NCBI GenBank assembly: GCA_015520785.1
Contig: WAPJ01000046.1
Location: forward strand, 1-10,846
Origin: Candidatus Woesearchaeota archaeon
GTDB lineage: Archaea > Nanobdellota > Nanobdellia > Woesearchaeales > WAPJ01
Direction of reading: 5' to 3'
Length of the DNA stretch: 10,846 bases
A program made the translations under genes and the position numbers. The notes under the pieces are model-generated. The model ran no database searches. It was not told where the DNA came from and saw only the letters and a program-made list of their open reading frames with translations. How positions within the stretch are numbered: the first letter of the stretch is position 1; every line of letters starts with the position of its first letter. Of the stretch, positions 1 through 6,800 are shown piece by piece.

Positions 1-413
1 ATATTGTGGACGTGCACGCGGTGACGAAGGGGAAGGGCACGCAAGGCCCCGTGAAGCGGTTTGGTATTACACTTAAGAGTCATAAGTCTGAGAAGGGCCG
101 CCGGAGGCCTGGCAACCTGGGCCCCTGGACGGGGGCGCGGCAGTATCGTGTCGCGCTCGCAGGTCAGGCAGGCTATCATCTCCGCACGGAGTGGAATAAG
201 CAGATTATCGCCATCCTCAAGCCTGAAGAGGTTCAGGTGAGGGGGGGTATTCCGCATTATGGTGTGGTGCGGAACACGGTACTCCTCCTCGCGGGGAGTA
301 TTCCCGGGCCGAAGAAGCGTCTCGTCAGGCTTACGCGTGCGCAGCGCGCCTATCGGAAGGCCTTCCCAGAAGCGCCACGTATCGTTCATCTTTCAACACA
401 CTCCCAGCAGTGA
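1..413 (+). CDS. rpl3: Large-subunit ribosomal protein L3 (uL3), 3' part only
   Basis: This is the C-terminal part of L3, an early-assembling 23S rRNA-binding protein whose central loop reaches towards the peptidyl-transferase centre. The window opens inside the gene: the reading frame is already open from base 3, reading IVDVHAVTKGKG. The GTG at position 6 is an internal valine, not a start. Recognisable L3 features are the TKGKG..GPVKRFG block, the LGPWTGARQYRVALAGQ stretch, GYHLRTEWNKQI (family form GYHxRTExNK) and the SIPGPKKRLVRL ending. About 136 residues are visible; archaeal L3 is usually well over 300, so more than half lies upstream. The TGA stop overlaps the ribosome-binding motif of L4, 6 bp downstream. 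The identification is firm; only the extent is unknown. Confidence 0.96.
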   Translation, partial: IVDVHAVTKGKGTQGPVKRFGITLKSHKSEKGRRRPGNLGPWTGARQYRVALAGQAGYHLRTEWNKQIIAILKPEEVQVRGGIPHYGVVRNTVLLLAGSIPGPKKRLVRLTRAQRAYRKAFPEAPRIVHLSTHSQQ

Positions 414-424
414 TGTCCCATGCA
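410..424 (+). promoter_or_regulatory. L4 translation initiation element (stop-embedded GTGAT)
   Basis: GTGAT at 410-414 sits 5 nt before the L4 ATG, and its TGA is the L3 stop codon. Bases from 411 through the first codons form a 15-base string also present at the L19e start. The arrangement should let a ribosome terminating on L3 sit over the L4 start. Confidence 0.7.
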
Positions 425-1223
425 GATTCCACGCTATACACTCAAGGGTGAAGAAGCAGGGAGCGTTGAGCTTCCTGACAGCCTTCTCCGCGAGTATCGG
501 CCTGACGTGATCCAGCGTGTCGTGCTCGCCATTCAAAGCCTCCTCCGCACGCCGTATGGCGCAAAGCCCGGCGCGGGCATGCGGCAGAGCGCGAAGCTCA
601 GCCGGCGCCGCCGGGATTATCGTGGCGGGTATGGCTATGGGATTAGCCGTGTGCCACGGAAGATCCTCACGCGCCGTGGACGGCAGATGTACTGGATTGC
701 CGCTGTCGCACCAGGCACGGTTGGTGGGCGGCGCGCTCATCCACCCAGGGCGGAGAAGAACTGGGTTGAACGCGTGAATAAGAAGGAGAAGCGTCTCGCA
801 CTCCTCAGCGCGCTCACCGCAAGTCTTAATCCTGAGATTGTGCGTGAGCGTGGTCATAAGCTTCCCGCTGTTTATCCGCTCGCGGTTGAATCCGCGTTTG
901 AACAGCTGAGTAAGACGCGCGAGGTGCGTGACGTGCTTGTCAGGCTTGGCTTTGCCGAGGAGCTTGCACGCGCTGAGGAACGCACGATCCGAGCTGGTCG
1001 TGGGAAGATGCGTGGCCGCCGGTATAAGCAGCGGAAGAGCCTGCTCATCATTGTTAAGGACCCGTCACGCGTGAAGAAGGCTGCTGAAAACCTGCCGGGC
1101 GTGGACGTTGTCCGGTATGATCATCTGAATGCGAAACGTCTCGCGCCAGGCGCGCATCCCGGGAGGATCATCCTCCTCACCGAGGATGCTATTGGAGCAT
1201 TACGCGAAAAGTATGCTGGGTGA
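420..1223 (+). CDS. rpl4: Large-subunit ribosomal protein L4 (uL4, archaeal L4/L1e type)
   Basis: L4 binds 23S rRNA domain I, and its long internal loop lines part of the peptide exit tunnel. The 267-residue product has the usual archaeal length. The arginine- and glycine-rich loop at about residues 50-108 (GAGMRQSAKLSRRRRDYRGG, then RVPRK and GGRRAHPP) is the tunnel extension. The globular part follows, with the L1e-type segments NKKEKRLALLSAL, GHKLPAVYPLAVE and GRGKMRGRRYKQRKSLL, the last conserved in archaea and eukaryotes. The start is set by GTGAT at 410-414, exactly 5 nt before the ATG; that motif contains the L3 stop codon, so translation of L3 and L4 is probably coupled. L23 follows after 6 bp. 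Confidence 0.97.
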   Translation: MQIPRYTLKGEEAGSVELPDSLLREYRPDVIQRVVLAIQSLLRTPYGAKPGAGMRQSAKLSRRRRDYRGGYGYGISRVPRKILTRRGRQMYWIAAVAPGTVGGRRAHPPRAEKNWVERVNKKEKRLALLSALTASLNPEIVRERGHKLPAVYPLAVESAFEQLSKTREVRDVLVRLGFAEELARAEERTIRAGRGKMRGRRYKQRKSLLIIVKDPSRVKKAAENLPGVDVVRYDHLNAKRLAPGAHPGRIILLTEDAIGALREKYAG

Positions 1224-1229
1224 TCATGC

Positions 1230-1469
1230 ATGCTCACACCGCTTAGCAGTGAAAAAGCGATCCGCCTCCTCGAACGGGAGAATACACTCGTCTTCAAGAT
1301 TGACGATCATCTCTCCAAGACTGAGATTAAGCGGCTCGTCGAGGAGCGTTTTAACGTGCGCGTGACGCGTGTCAATACGATGCGCGGTCCGAAGGGCCGG
1401 AAGGCCTATGTCACGCTGAGCAAGGATGCGAGCGCACTGGACATTGCGAGTCAGCTCGGCCTCCTCTAA
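1230..1469 (+). CDS. rpl23: Large-subunit ribosomal protein L23 (uL23)
   Basis: L23 binds 23S rRNA domain III beside the exit tunnel mouth, where it helps form the docking site for the signal recognition particle. The product is 79 residues, at the short end of the compact archaeal form, which lacks the long tunnel-reaching loop of bacterial L23. Visible family features are the opening LSSEKAIRLLERENTLVFKI, the KTEIKRLVEERFNVRVTRVNT helix-strand unit and the GPKGRKAYVTL loop. An overlapping ATG at 1226 is in another frame. The 1230 start is preceded by GGTGAT at 1219-1224 with a 5-nt spacer, and that motif includes the L4 TGA stop. Confidence 0.95.
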   Translation: MLTPLSSEKAIRLLERENTLVFKIDDHLSKTEIKRLVEERFNVRVTRVNTMRGPKGRKAYVTLSKDASALDIASQLGLL

Positions 1470-1489
1470 AAGCACACTTGTGATGCCCC

Positions 1490-2218
1490 ATGGGAAAGGA
1501 TCTTATCGCACAACGCCGTGGACGGGGGAGTCCACGCTATCGGAGTCCCAGCTTCCGCTATGCGGGCCGGATCAGCTATCGGCCTTATACTGCTGAAGAG
1601 CGTGAGGGTGGGATTACGGGTGTGATCAGTGATCTCATTCATAGTCCGGGGCATACGGCTCCGCTCATGCTCATCACGTATGAGGATGGCAGCGAGGCAC
1701 TCCTCCCCGCGCCGAAGGGCGTGCGGATCGGCCAAGAGGTTACGGCTGGTGTGACTGCGAGCACGCAGCCCGCACACGTTGCTCCGCTCCGCGTCCTCCC
1801 GGAAGGGACGCTCGTCTATAATATTGAGAAGGTCCCGGGTGATGGTGGGAAGTTCATCCGGAGCGCGGGGAGTGCTGGGCGGATTGTCGCGAAGCGTGAG
1901 GATGCCGTGGTCGTCCTCCTCCCATCAAAGAAGACGAAGGAATTCCATCCTGACGCTCGTGCAACGATCGGGATTATCGCTGGCTCGGGCCGGAAGGAGA
2001 AGCCCTTCATCAAGGCGGGTGCGAAGTATCATTATCGCAAGGCACGTGGGAAGAAGCATCCGCGCGTGAGTGGCGTGAGCATGAACGCGGTTGACCATCC
2101 CTTCGGTGGGACGAAGAGTAGTCATAAGGGGAAGCCCACGATTGCACCGCGGAATGCGCCGCCAGGCCGCAAGGTGGGTAAGATCCGGCCACGGCGGACT
2201 GGCCGGAGGAAGAAGTGA
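1490..2218 (+). CDS. rpl2: Large-subunit ribosomal protein L2 (uL2)
   Basis: L2 is one of the most conserved large-subunit proteins, needed for subunit association and for peptidyl-transferase activity. The 242-residue product has the usual archaeal length. The N-terminal OB-like part and the SH3-like middle domain (about residues 85-165, including PEGTLVYNIEKVPGDGGKF and SAGSAGRIVAKRED) are intact. The C-terminal part holds GVSMNAVDHPFGG at residues 195-207; its histidine in VDHP corresponds to the functionally important His229 of E. coli. The loop after it reads TKSSHKGKPT instead of the more common glycine-rich form, without a change in length. The end RNAPPGRKVGKIRPRRTGRRKK is typical. 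GTGAT at 1480-1484 lies 5 nt before the ATG. Confidence 0.97.
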   Translation: MGKDLIAQRRGRGSPRYRSPSFRYAGRISYRPYTAEEREGGITGVISDLIHSPGHTAPLMLITYEDGSEALLPAPKGVRIGQEVTAGVTASTQPAHVAPLRVLPEGTLVYNIEKVPGDGGKFIRSAGSAGRIVAKREDAVVVLLPSKKTKEFHPDARATIGIIAGSGRKEKPFIKAGAKYHYRKARGKKHPRVSGVSMNAVDHPFGGTKSSHKGKPTIAPRNAPPGRKVGKIRPRRTGRRKK

Positions 2219-2230
2219 GGCTGATGCTGC

Positions 2231-2623
2231 ATGGCGGATCATAAGACGCGTGAGAAGCGCTTCCGAGGCTATACTGAGGAAGAACTCAAGGCGATGCCAT
2301 TGGACGAGTTTGTCAAGCTTATCCCAAGCCGGGAGCGGCGAAGCCTCCTGCGGGGCTTGAACCAGCAGCAGAAACGCCTCCTCGCAAAGCTCCAGGCAGG
2401 CAAGGATCGGGTGAAGACGCATAGTCGGGATATGGTGATCATCCCTGCCATGCTCGGCAAGACGATCCTCGTGCATAATGGGAAGGAATTCCAACCGGTA
2501 ACCATTACGATTGAAATGCTCGGCCACCGCTTAGGCGAGTTCGCCCTTACACGGAAGCGCGTGCAGCATAGCGCGCCTGGCGTGGGCGCGACACGGAGCA
2601 GCGCGCATATGAGCGTCAAGTAG
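2231..2623 (+). CDS. rps19: Small-subunit ribosomal protein S19 (uS19)
   Basis: S19 sits in the head of the small subunit beside S13, near the A-site tRNA. The 130-residue product shows the archaeal/eukaryotic pattern: an N-terminal helical part with [20 protein letters not shown] (S15e-type opening, residues 11-30), a charged linker, then the RNA-binding core [25 protein letters not shown] (residues 63-87) and [14 protein letters not shown], followed by GVGATRSS. It is slightly shorter than many archaeal S19 proteins but nothing conserved is missing. The ATG is 5 nt after CTGAT (2221-2225), a one-base variant of the motif used across the window. It ends with TAG, the only TAG stop among the genes seen here. 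Confidence 0.96.
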   Translation: MADHKTREKRFRGYTEEELKAMPLDEFVKLIPSRERRSLLRGLNQQQKRLLAKLQAGKDRVKTHSRDMVIIPAMLGKTILVHNGKEFQPVTITIEMLGHRLGEFALTRKRVQHSAPGVGATRSSAHMSVK

Positions 2624-2627
2624 GCAT

Positions 2628-2642
2628 GGTGATCTCATGATG
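2628..2642 (+). promoter_or_regulatory. L22 ribosome-binding site with two candidate ATG starts
   Basis: GGTGAT at 2628-2633 precedes two adjacent ATG codons. The spacer from GTGAT is 3 nt to 2637 and 6 nt to 2640. The dominant spacing in the window is 5 nt, so neither fits exactly and the second is slightly closer to the norm. Confidence 0.6.
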
Positions 2643-3065
2643 GACTTGAAGAATGAACGTCTCGTCTGGGCGCGGATGCGTGATCAGCCGATCAGTGTGA
2701 AGCATGCCGTTGAGGTCGCGAGAGCGCTCCGCGGGAAGAAGCTCACCCGCGCAATAGCCTATCTTGAGGATGTGATCGCGAAGCGTCAACCAGTGCCCTA
2801 TCGACGGTACGTGCAGGAGAGCGCGGCACACAAGCCGGGCATCGGGCCTGGCCGCTATCCTGTCAAGACCGCGACAGTCTTCCTCAGCCTCCTCAAGCTC
2901 GCCTTGGCGAACGCGAAGCATGCAGGTCTTGACACTGAAAAGCTTATCATCGTCCACTGTAAGGCGGATAAGGCATCCCAACCCTATAAGCCGGGCCGTC
3001 ATACGCGTCGCACGTTCAAACGAACGCATATTGAAGTAGCAGTCACGACGGGTGGTCGTGCATGA
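2637..3065 (+). CDS. rpl22: Large-subunit ribosomal protein L22 (uL22)
   Basis: L22 binds all domains of 23S rRNA, and its beta-hairpin lines the exit tunnel constriction. Family features in the 142-residue product are the opening RDQPISVKHAVEVARALRGKKL (the helix that starts most L22 proteins), VPYRRYVQESAAHKPGIGPGRYP (archaeal-type insertion, about residues 53-75), the KTATVFLSLLKLALANAK helix and the tunnel hairpin around YKPGRHTRRTFKRTHIEV at 117-134. Two adjacent ATG codons (2637 and 2640) are possible starts. The GTGAT at 2629-2633 gives a 3-nt spacer to the first and 6 nt to the second, so by the 5-nt rule of this window the second is somewhat favoured. The stop overlaps the S3 start as ATGA. 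Confidence 0.95.
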   Translation: MMDLKNERLVWARMRDQPISVKHAVEVARALRGKKLTRAIAYLEDVIAKRQPVPYRRYVQESAAHKPGIGPGRYPVKTATVFLSLLKLALANAKHAGLDTEKLIIVHCKADKASQPYKPGRHTRRTFKRTHIEVAVTTGGRA

Positions 3066-4009
3066 TCGAACGAACCATTGTGAAGGATCGGAAACGCCAA
3101 TTCCAGATTGAAGAATACGTTAGTCAGCGCTTGCGGAATGCAGGCCTCTCACACGTCAAGCTTACAAAGACTCCCTTGGGGGAGAAGATTATCGTGAGCA
3201 CGAGCCGTCCCGGCCTTGTCATCGGGAGGCGGGGTGAGACGATCAACAAGCTCACACGCGAACTCAAGGAGAAATTCAACCTGGAAAACCCGCAGATCGA
3301 GATCGTCGAGGTAAAGGATATTTATCTTGATGCGCGTATCGTCGCGGAGCGGATCGCGGCAACCCTGGAACGCTTCGGCACGAAACGCTTCAAGGCAGTC
3401 CTGTATAAGACGATGCAACAAGTCATGCGTGCGGGCGCGCTCGGCGTTGAAATCGTTCTGAGCGGGAAGGTGCCAAGCCAGCGTGCACGCAGCTGGCGTG
3501 TCTTTACCGGCTACTTGAAGAAATGCGGCTATATTGCGCAGCATGACGTGCGTAAGGCAAAAGCTGAGGCTGTATTGAAGAGTGGCGTGGTGGGCATCCA
3601 AGTGCGGATCATGCCACCCATTAAACTCCCCTATCACATCCAGGTCCTTGACGAACCCGTCACGACCATTAGTGAGATTACGAGTGAGGATGGGAACGTG
3701 ACACGCGAAGAGACTGTGGAGAAGCCGAAGAAGCGTGCGAGCAGGAAGAAGAGTGCGCGGAGTGCGAAGACCGGGACGCGCAAGCGGACAAGCAGGAAGA
3801 AGAAGGAAGAAGAAAAGACTGCAGAAAAAGCAGCTGGAGAACCTGCTGAGGCTTCGGCAAGCACGGCTGGAGATGAAGTGACTCCAGAATCACCATCTCA
3901 TGCTGATACTCCGGAAGTCTCTGAAACATCCACTCCCTCTGAAGCCCCCGCGGAAGCCGCTCAAGAAGCAGCGGAAGAGAGCGGAGATGGAAAAGAAGAA
4001 AAAGCATGA
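3062..4009 (+). CDS. rps3: Small-subunit ribosomal protein S3 (uS3) with long disordered C-terminal tail
   Basis: S3 lies at the mRNA entry channel of the small-subunit head. Residues 1-85 form the N-terminal domain with the type-II KH RNA-binding fold, including GLVIGRRGE at 51-59 (GxxG loop GRRG at 55-58). Residues 90-195 form the C-terminal S3 domain, with GALGVEIVLSGKVPSQRARS and MPPIKLPYHIQV. The core is complete by about residue 205, yet the protein runs to 315. The extra ~110 residues have two parts: a Lys/Arg-rich segment (221-256) and a Glu/Ala/Ser/Pro/Thr-rich acidic segment (257-315). In the acidic part serine is mostly coded TCN, whereas the rest of the gene prefers AGC/AGT. The start overlaps the L22 stop by 4 nt; GTGGT at 3052-3056 sits 5 nt upstream. 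Confidence 0.96.
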   Translation: MIERTIVKDRKRQFQIEEYVSQRLRNAGLSHVKLTKTPLGEKIIVSTSRPGLVIGRRGETINKLTRELKEKFNLENPQIEIVEVKDIYLDARIVAERIAATLERFGTKRFKAVLYKTMQQVMRAGALGVEIVLSGKVPSQRARSWRVFTGYLKKCGYIAQHDVRKAKAEAVLKSGVVGIQVRIMPPIKLPYHIQVLDEPVTTISEITSEDGNVTREETVEKPKKRASRKKSARSAKTGTRKRTSRKKKEEEKTAEKAAGEPAEASASTAGDEVTPESPSHADTPEVSETSTPSEAPAEAAQEAAEESGDGKEEKA

Positions 4010-4034
4010 TGCCCACGCTACATGGTGAACCAGG

Positions 4035-4253
4035 ATGGGGAAGGTTAAACGCTCAATGCGCGAGATTCGCGAGATGAGCCGTGAGGAAGCGCTCAAAACA
4101 CTGCGTGAAGTGGAACAATTGCTCATGAAGGAACGCGCACAAGCAGCGCGTGGCGCCGCGCCAAGCTCGCCCAAGATCATCCGCGAGCTCAAGAAGAATC
4201 GTGCACGCTTGAAACACTTCCTCGCACAGCATGAGGTGACCCGAACGCGATGA
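4035..4253 (+). CDS. rpl29: Large-subunit ribosomal protein L29 (uL29)
   Basis: L29 is a small two-helix protein at the exit tunnel rim, next to L23. The 72-residue product has the usual size. It opens with a basic stretch and the archaeal signature MREIREMSREEALKTLREVEQLLMKERAQ (first long helix), followed by a turn (AAPSSPKIIRELKK) and the second helix NRARLKHFLAQH. It follows S3, as in other archaea. The start chosen at 4035 has GTGAA at 4025-4029 with a 5-nt spacer. The last codons overlap the start of the next gene as ATGA at 4250-4253, and they also contain the eIF1 ribosome-binding motif GAGGTGA (4233-4239). Confidence 0.94.
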   Translation: MGKVKRSMREIREMSREEALKTLREVEQLLMKERAQAARGAAPSSPKIIRELKKNRARLKHFLAQHEVTRTR

Positions 4254-4564
4254 GCGACGTCTGCCCCGTCTGCGGCCTCCCGCACGACCTCTGCGTCTGC
4301 GAGGATATTGCCAAGGAGACCCAGCGGATCCGCGTGTACACGGAGACGAAACGCTACAGGAAGGTCATGACGATCATTGAGGGGATTGATGCGAAAACGA
4401 TTAACCTGAAGGATATTGCAAAACAGTTGAAGACACGGCTCGCCTGCGGTGGCACGGTCAAGGATGGCCGGATTGAACTGCAGGGGGATCATACAGCCAG
4501 GATCAAACGCGTCCTCGCGGATCTTGGCTTTGACGAGCAGAGTATTGACATCATCCGCGCATGA
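4250..4564 (+). CDS. sui1: Translation initiation factor aIF1 (SUI1/eIF1 family, YciH-like)
   Basis: This is the archaeal homologue of eIF1, a small factor that binds the 30S P-site region and checks start-codon selection. The 104-residue product has an N-terminal zinc-knuckle-like element: CPVC at residues 5-8 and CVC at 15-17. The SUI1 domain follows, with VMTIIEGIDAKTINLKDIAKQLK, LACGGTVKDGRIELQGDH (the family signature) and the ending VLADLGFDEQSIDII. Its place between L29 and Rpp29 is the standard archaeal arrangement. It overlaps L29 by 4 nt. The start has a longer motif-to-start distance than its neighbours: GTGAC at 4236-4240 lies 9 nt upstream, although the longer match GAGGTGA partly compensates. 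The family also includes the bacterial protein YciH, whose role differs. Confidence 0.94.
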   Translation: MSDVCPVCGLPHDLCVCEDIAKETQRIRVYTETKRYRKVMTIIEGIDAKTINLKDIAKQLKTRLACGGTVKDGRIELQGDHTARIKRVLADLGFDEQSIDIIRA

Positions 4565-4860
4565 TGACCCCTCACTCGCGGGAAGGCCCTGACCGGCTTC
4601 CCCGCCTCCCCGACTGGGCACGCCTCCCCCTCATCGGCGCATGCATCCGCATCACGCGGAGCACTGATCCAAGCCTGGTCGGGCTTGAAGGCATCGTCAT
4701 CAGTGAAACACAGCGGACACTGGAAATACTCACTCCCGAGGGGAAAACGAAGAAAGTGTTAAAAAGGGTCGTATGGTTCCGACCCTGCTCGCACGACGAG
4801 GAAATCGCTGGGATGCGGCTTGAACGCCGCCCCGAAGACCGGATCAGGATCAACGGATAA
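4561..4860 (+). CDS. rnp1: Ribonuclease P protein component 1 (Rpp29/Pop4)
   Basis: Rpp29 is a protein subunit of archaeal RNase P, which removes the 5' leader from tRNA precursors; it pairs with Rpp21 and helps the RNA subunit recognise substrate. The 99-residue product shows the family pattern: PLIGACIRITRSTDPSLVGLEGIVISETQRTLEIL (Sm-like beta barrel, roughly residues 22-57), the GKTKKVLKRVVWFRP strand pair, and the family ending RLERRPEDRI. Archaeal homologues are about 95-130 residues. It overlaps the aIF1 stop (ATGATGA: starts at 4561 or 4564 are both possible) and has no clear GTGAT-type motif upstream, so it probably depends on re-initiation after aIF1. This non-ribosomal gene regularly sits in this ribosomal operon in archaea. 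Confidence 0.93.
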   Translation: MMTPHSREGPDRLPRLPDWARLPLIGACIRITRSTDPSLVGLEGIVISETQRTLEILTPEGKTKKVLKRVVWFRPCSHDEEIAGMRLERRPEDRIRING

Positions 4861-4883
4861 CCTTGGAATGAGAATGAAAAGAA

Positions 4884-4898
4884 AAGGTGACTGGCATG
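4884..4898 (+). promoter_or_regulatory. S17 ribosome-binding site, decides the start
   Basis: AAGGTGA at 4884-4890 contains a GTG that could be misread as an S17 start. The motif is the expected binding site, so the ATG at 4896 is preferred. The spacer after GTGAC is 4 nt. Confidence 0.75.
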
Positions 4899-5216
4899 GT
4901 AAAACTCGCACAGCCCATCAGTGTGAAGGGCAAGCCGATCACCGTGCACGGGCGAAAATTCACGGGCAGGGTTGTCAGCACGCGCATGGCCAAGACCGTG
5001 AGCGTTGAGCGCGAACGCCTCGTCTACCTGCCCAAGTATGAACGGTATGAGAAGCGTCGCACACGCATCAAGGCGCACGTGCCGGAAGGCATGACCGTGG
5101 AGGAGGGTGATATCGTCACCATCTATGAGACCCGGCCATTAAGCAAGACGAAGAACTTCATCGTGTTGGAGAATCATACGCGGAAGATCAGCCTCATCCA
5201 ACCGGAAGACGCATAA
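4896..5216 (+). CDS. rps17: Small-subunit ribosomal protein S17 (uS17)
   Basis: S17 is an OB-fold primary binder of 16S rRNA in the lower body of the small subunit. The 106-residue product shows HGRKFTGRVVSTRMAKTVSVERER at about residues 18-41 (archaeal/eukaryotic S11e-type opening), then YLPKYERYEKRRTRIKAHVPEG and EEGDIVTIYETRPLSKTKNFIVLE, which is the most conserved part of the family. The frame is also open from a GTG at 4887, but that GTG lies inside the ribosome-binding sequence AAGGTGA (4884-4890). I therefore take the ATG at 4896; its spacer from GTGAC is 4 nt. The 35-bp purine-rich gap after Rpp29 contains nothing else recognisable. Confidence 0.95.
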   Translation: MVKLAQPISVKGKPITVHGRKFTGRVVSTRMAKTVSVERERLVYLPKYERYEKRRTRIKAHVPEGMTVEEGDIVTIYETRPLSKTKNFIVLENHTRKISLIQPEDA

Positions 5217-5249
5217 TCATCCACGCATATCCATTCATGGTGATCGCAC

Positions 5250-5651
5250 ATGCAAGCCATTAAAGCACGCGTCACGAAAGGCCTCACGCACGGGAGTTAT
5301 GTGGAAACGTGCGATAATAGTGGGGCGAAAGTACTCAAGATTATCAGCGTGAAGGGTGCCAAGACACGGAAGGGCCGCTATCCGAGCGCTGGCGTAGGCG
5401 ATCTCGTCCTCGCAAGCGTGAAGAAGGGCAGCCCGGACATGCGCAAGCAGGTCGTCTTCGCCGTGATCGTCCGGCAGAAGAAGGAATACCGCCGTCCGGA
5501 CGGCACGCGCATCGCGTTTGAGGATAATGCTGCCGTCGTGCTCAAGGATGAGAAGGGGAATCCGAAGGGAACCGTGTTTAAAGGACCTATCGCACGGGAG
5601 GCAGCGGAACGCTGGCCTGCCATTGCCAAGGTCGCAAGCATGATCATCTAA
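5250..5651 (+). CDS. rpl14: Large-subunit ribosomal protein L14 (uL14)
   Basis: L14 lies on the subunit interface of the large subunit and contacts 16S rRNA in the assembled ribosome. The 133-residue product has the usual archaeal length of about 132. Signature stretches are [19 protein letters not shown] (residues 18-36), [20 protein letters not shown] (50-69), [18 protein letters not shown] (81-98) and [19 protein letters not shown] (112-130), the last being the archaeal form of the C-terminal helix. The start is well supported: GGTGAT at 5239-5244 followed by exactly 5 nt. It is 33 bp after S17 and 17 bp before L24, as expected for one transcript. Confidence 0.97.
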   Translation: MQAIKARVTKGLTHGSYVETCDNSGAKVLKIISVKGAKTRKGRYPSAGVGDLVLASVKKGSPDMRKQVVFAVIVRQKKEYRRPDGTRIAFEDNAAVVLKDEKGNPKGTVFKGPIAREAAERWPAIAKVASMII

Positions 5652-5668
5652 ACCATGGGGGATGTCTG

Positions 5669-6049
5669 ATGAAAGCCTATGCGAAAGCCTGGAAGGCAAG
5701 CCGGAAGCCGCGCAAGCAGCGGAAGTATGCGCGGAACGCCCCCCGCCATGTCAAGCGGGTCATGATCAGGAGCATGCTCTCCCCCAGCCTTAAGGACCAG
5801 TATAAGCTGAACAGTCTCCCACCCCGGAAGGGGGATACTGCGCGCGTCATGCGCGGCACTCATCGGGGAAGGGAAGGTGTGATTGATCGTGTTGACCGTC
5901 ACACTGGCCGCGTCTACCTACAGGGCGTGACACGAAAGCGTCTTGACGGCACGGACGTGCACGTGGGTATCCACGCGTCCAATATCATGCTCATCAAGCT
6001 CGTTGAAGACCCACGCCGGTTGAAACGGCACGCGCAGAAGGAAGCATAA
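5669..6049 (+). CDS. rpl24: Large-subunit ribosomal protein L24 (uL24)
   Basis: L24 is an assembly-initiating protein of the large subunit, also close to the exit tunnel. The 126-residue product is of archaeal/eukaryotic L26e type: a basic N-terminal arm (residues 10-40, including APRHVKRVMIRSMLSPSL, close to the family RHxRxxxMSAPLS motif), then the KOW motif in PRKGDTARVMRGTHRGREGVIDRVD (residues 52-76), and VYLQGVTRKRLDGTDVHVGIHASNIMLIKL (82-111). The position between L14 and S4e is standard. The upstream element is GGGAT (5659-5663), one base away from GTGAT, with the usual 5-nt spacer. Confidence 0.96.
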   Translation: MKAYAKAWKASRKPRKQRKYARNAPRHVKRVMIRSMLSPSLKDQYKLNSLPPRKGDTARVMRGTHRGREGVIDRVDRHTGRVYLQGVTRKRLDGTDVHVGIHASNIMLIKLVEDPRRLKRHAQKEA

Positions 6050-6070
6050 AAACGGTGAGCGTGAGTACCA

Positions 6071-6763
6071 ATGGCGAAAGCACACTTGAAGCGGATCGCG
6101 GCGCCACGAGCCTGGCCCATCCAGCGGAAGCGTTCAACCTTTATCCGCAGGCCACGGCCGGGCATGCACAGCCTGGAGCATGGCATGAGCATTGAAACCT
6201 GGCTGAAAGAAGTCCTCCATGCTGTGAGAACGAGCCGTGAGGCACGCCATGCGCTCCGCGAGGGGCTTGTCAGGGTGAATGGTCGTGTCGTGAAGGATCC
6301 TGCCTTCATCACGGGCTTCCTTGATCTTGTCACGCTCACACCCGTGAACGAGCAGTATCTGATCCTCCTCACGCCACAGGGGAAGCTTGCCATGCGCAAG
6401 ATCACGCCCACACATGAGAAGCTTTCAACCATCAAGCGGAAAGTCCTCGTCAAGGGCGGGAAATACCAGTATACGACGAGGGAAGGCTACACGTTCCTCA
6501 CTGATGAAGCATACCCTGTGGGCGAAGCCGTGATTATCAATCTCGAATCACACACGATCAGTAAGACCATCCCCCTCAAAGAGGGGAGCCGTGCATTCAT
6601 CATCAGCGGGGAGAATATCGGCCTTGCAGGAACTGTCAAGACGATTGAGGATGGCGAAGTAATCATCAGCCTCCCCGAGCATGACGTCCGCGTCAAACGC
6701 GAGAACATCATCCCCTATGATGGCTATACGCCGCTTGAAGAAGCCCTCAAACAGGAAGAATGA
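6071..6763 (+). CDS. rps4e: Small-subunit ribosomal protein S4e (eS4)
   Basis: S4e is a small-subunit protein found in archaea and eukaryotes but not in bacteria, so it is strong evidence for the archaeal origin of this DNA. The 230-residue product starts with the typical N-terminal segment KAHLKRIAAPRAWPIQRK. An S4-type RNA-binding domain follows at about residues 40-100 (SLEHGMSIETWLKEVL, then VRVNGRVVKDPAFITGFLDLV), then the central S4e domain, then a KOW-like motif near the C-terminus (SGENIGLAGTVKTIEDGEV). The length is just below the 235-245 of many archaeal forms. Two GTGAG-type motifs precede the start, at 6055-6059 and 6061-6065; the second has the usual 5-nt spacer. Confidence 0.96.
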   Translation: MAKAHLKRIAAPRAWPIQRKRSTFIRRPRPGMHSLEHGMSIETWLKEVLHAVRTSREARHALREGLVRVNGRVVKDPAFITGFLDLVTLTPVNEQYLILLTPQGKLAMRKITPTHEKLSTIKRKVLVKGGKYQYTTREGYTFLTDEAYPVGEAVIINLESHTISKTIPLKEGSRAFIISGENIGLAGTVKTIEDGEVIISLPEHDVRVKRENIIPYDGYTPLEEALKQEE

Positions 6764-6785
6764 TCATACGCGCAGAATCCGAATG

Positions 6786-6800
6786 GTGTGATGATGCATG
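6786..6800 (+). promoter_or_regulatory. L5 ribosome-binding site, decides the start
   Basis: GTGAT at 6788-6792 followed by 5 nt selects the ATG at 6798 over a downstream in-frame ATG at 6816, which would have a spacer of 23 nt. Confidence 0.65.
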
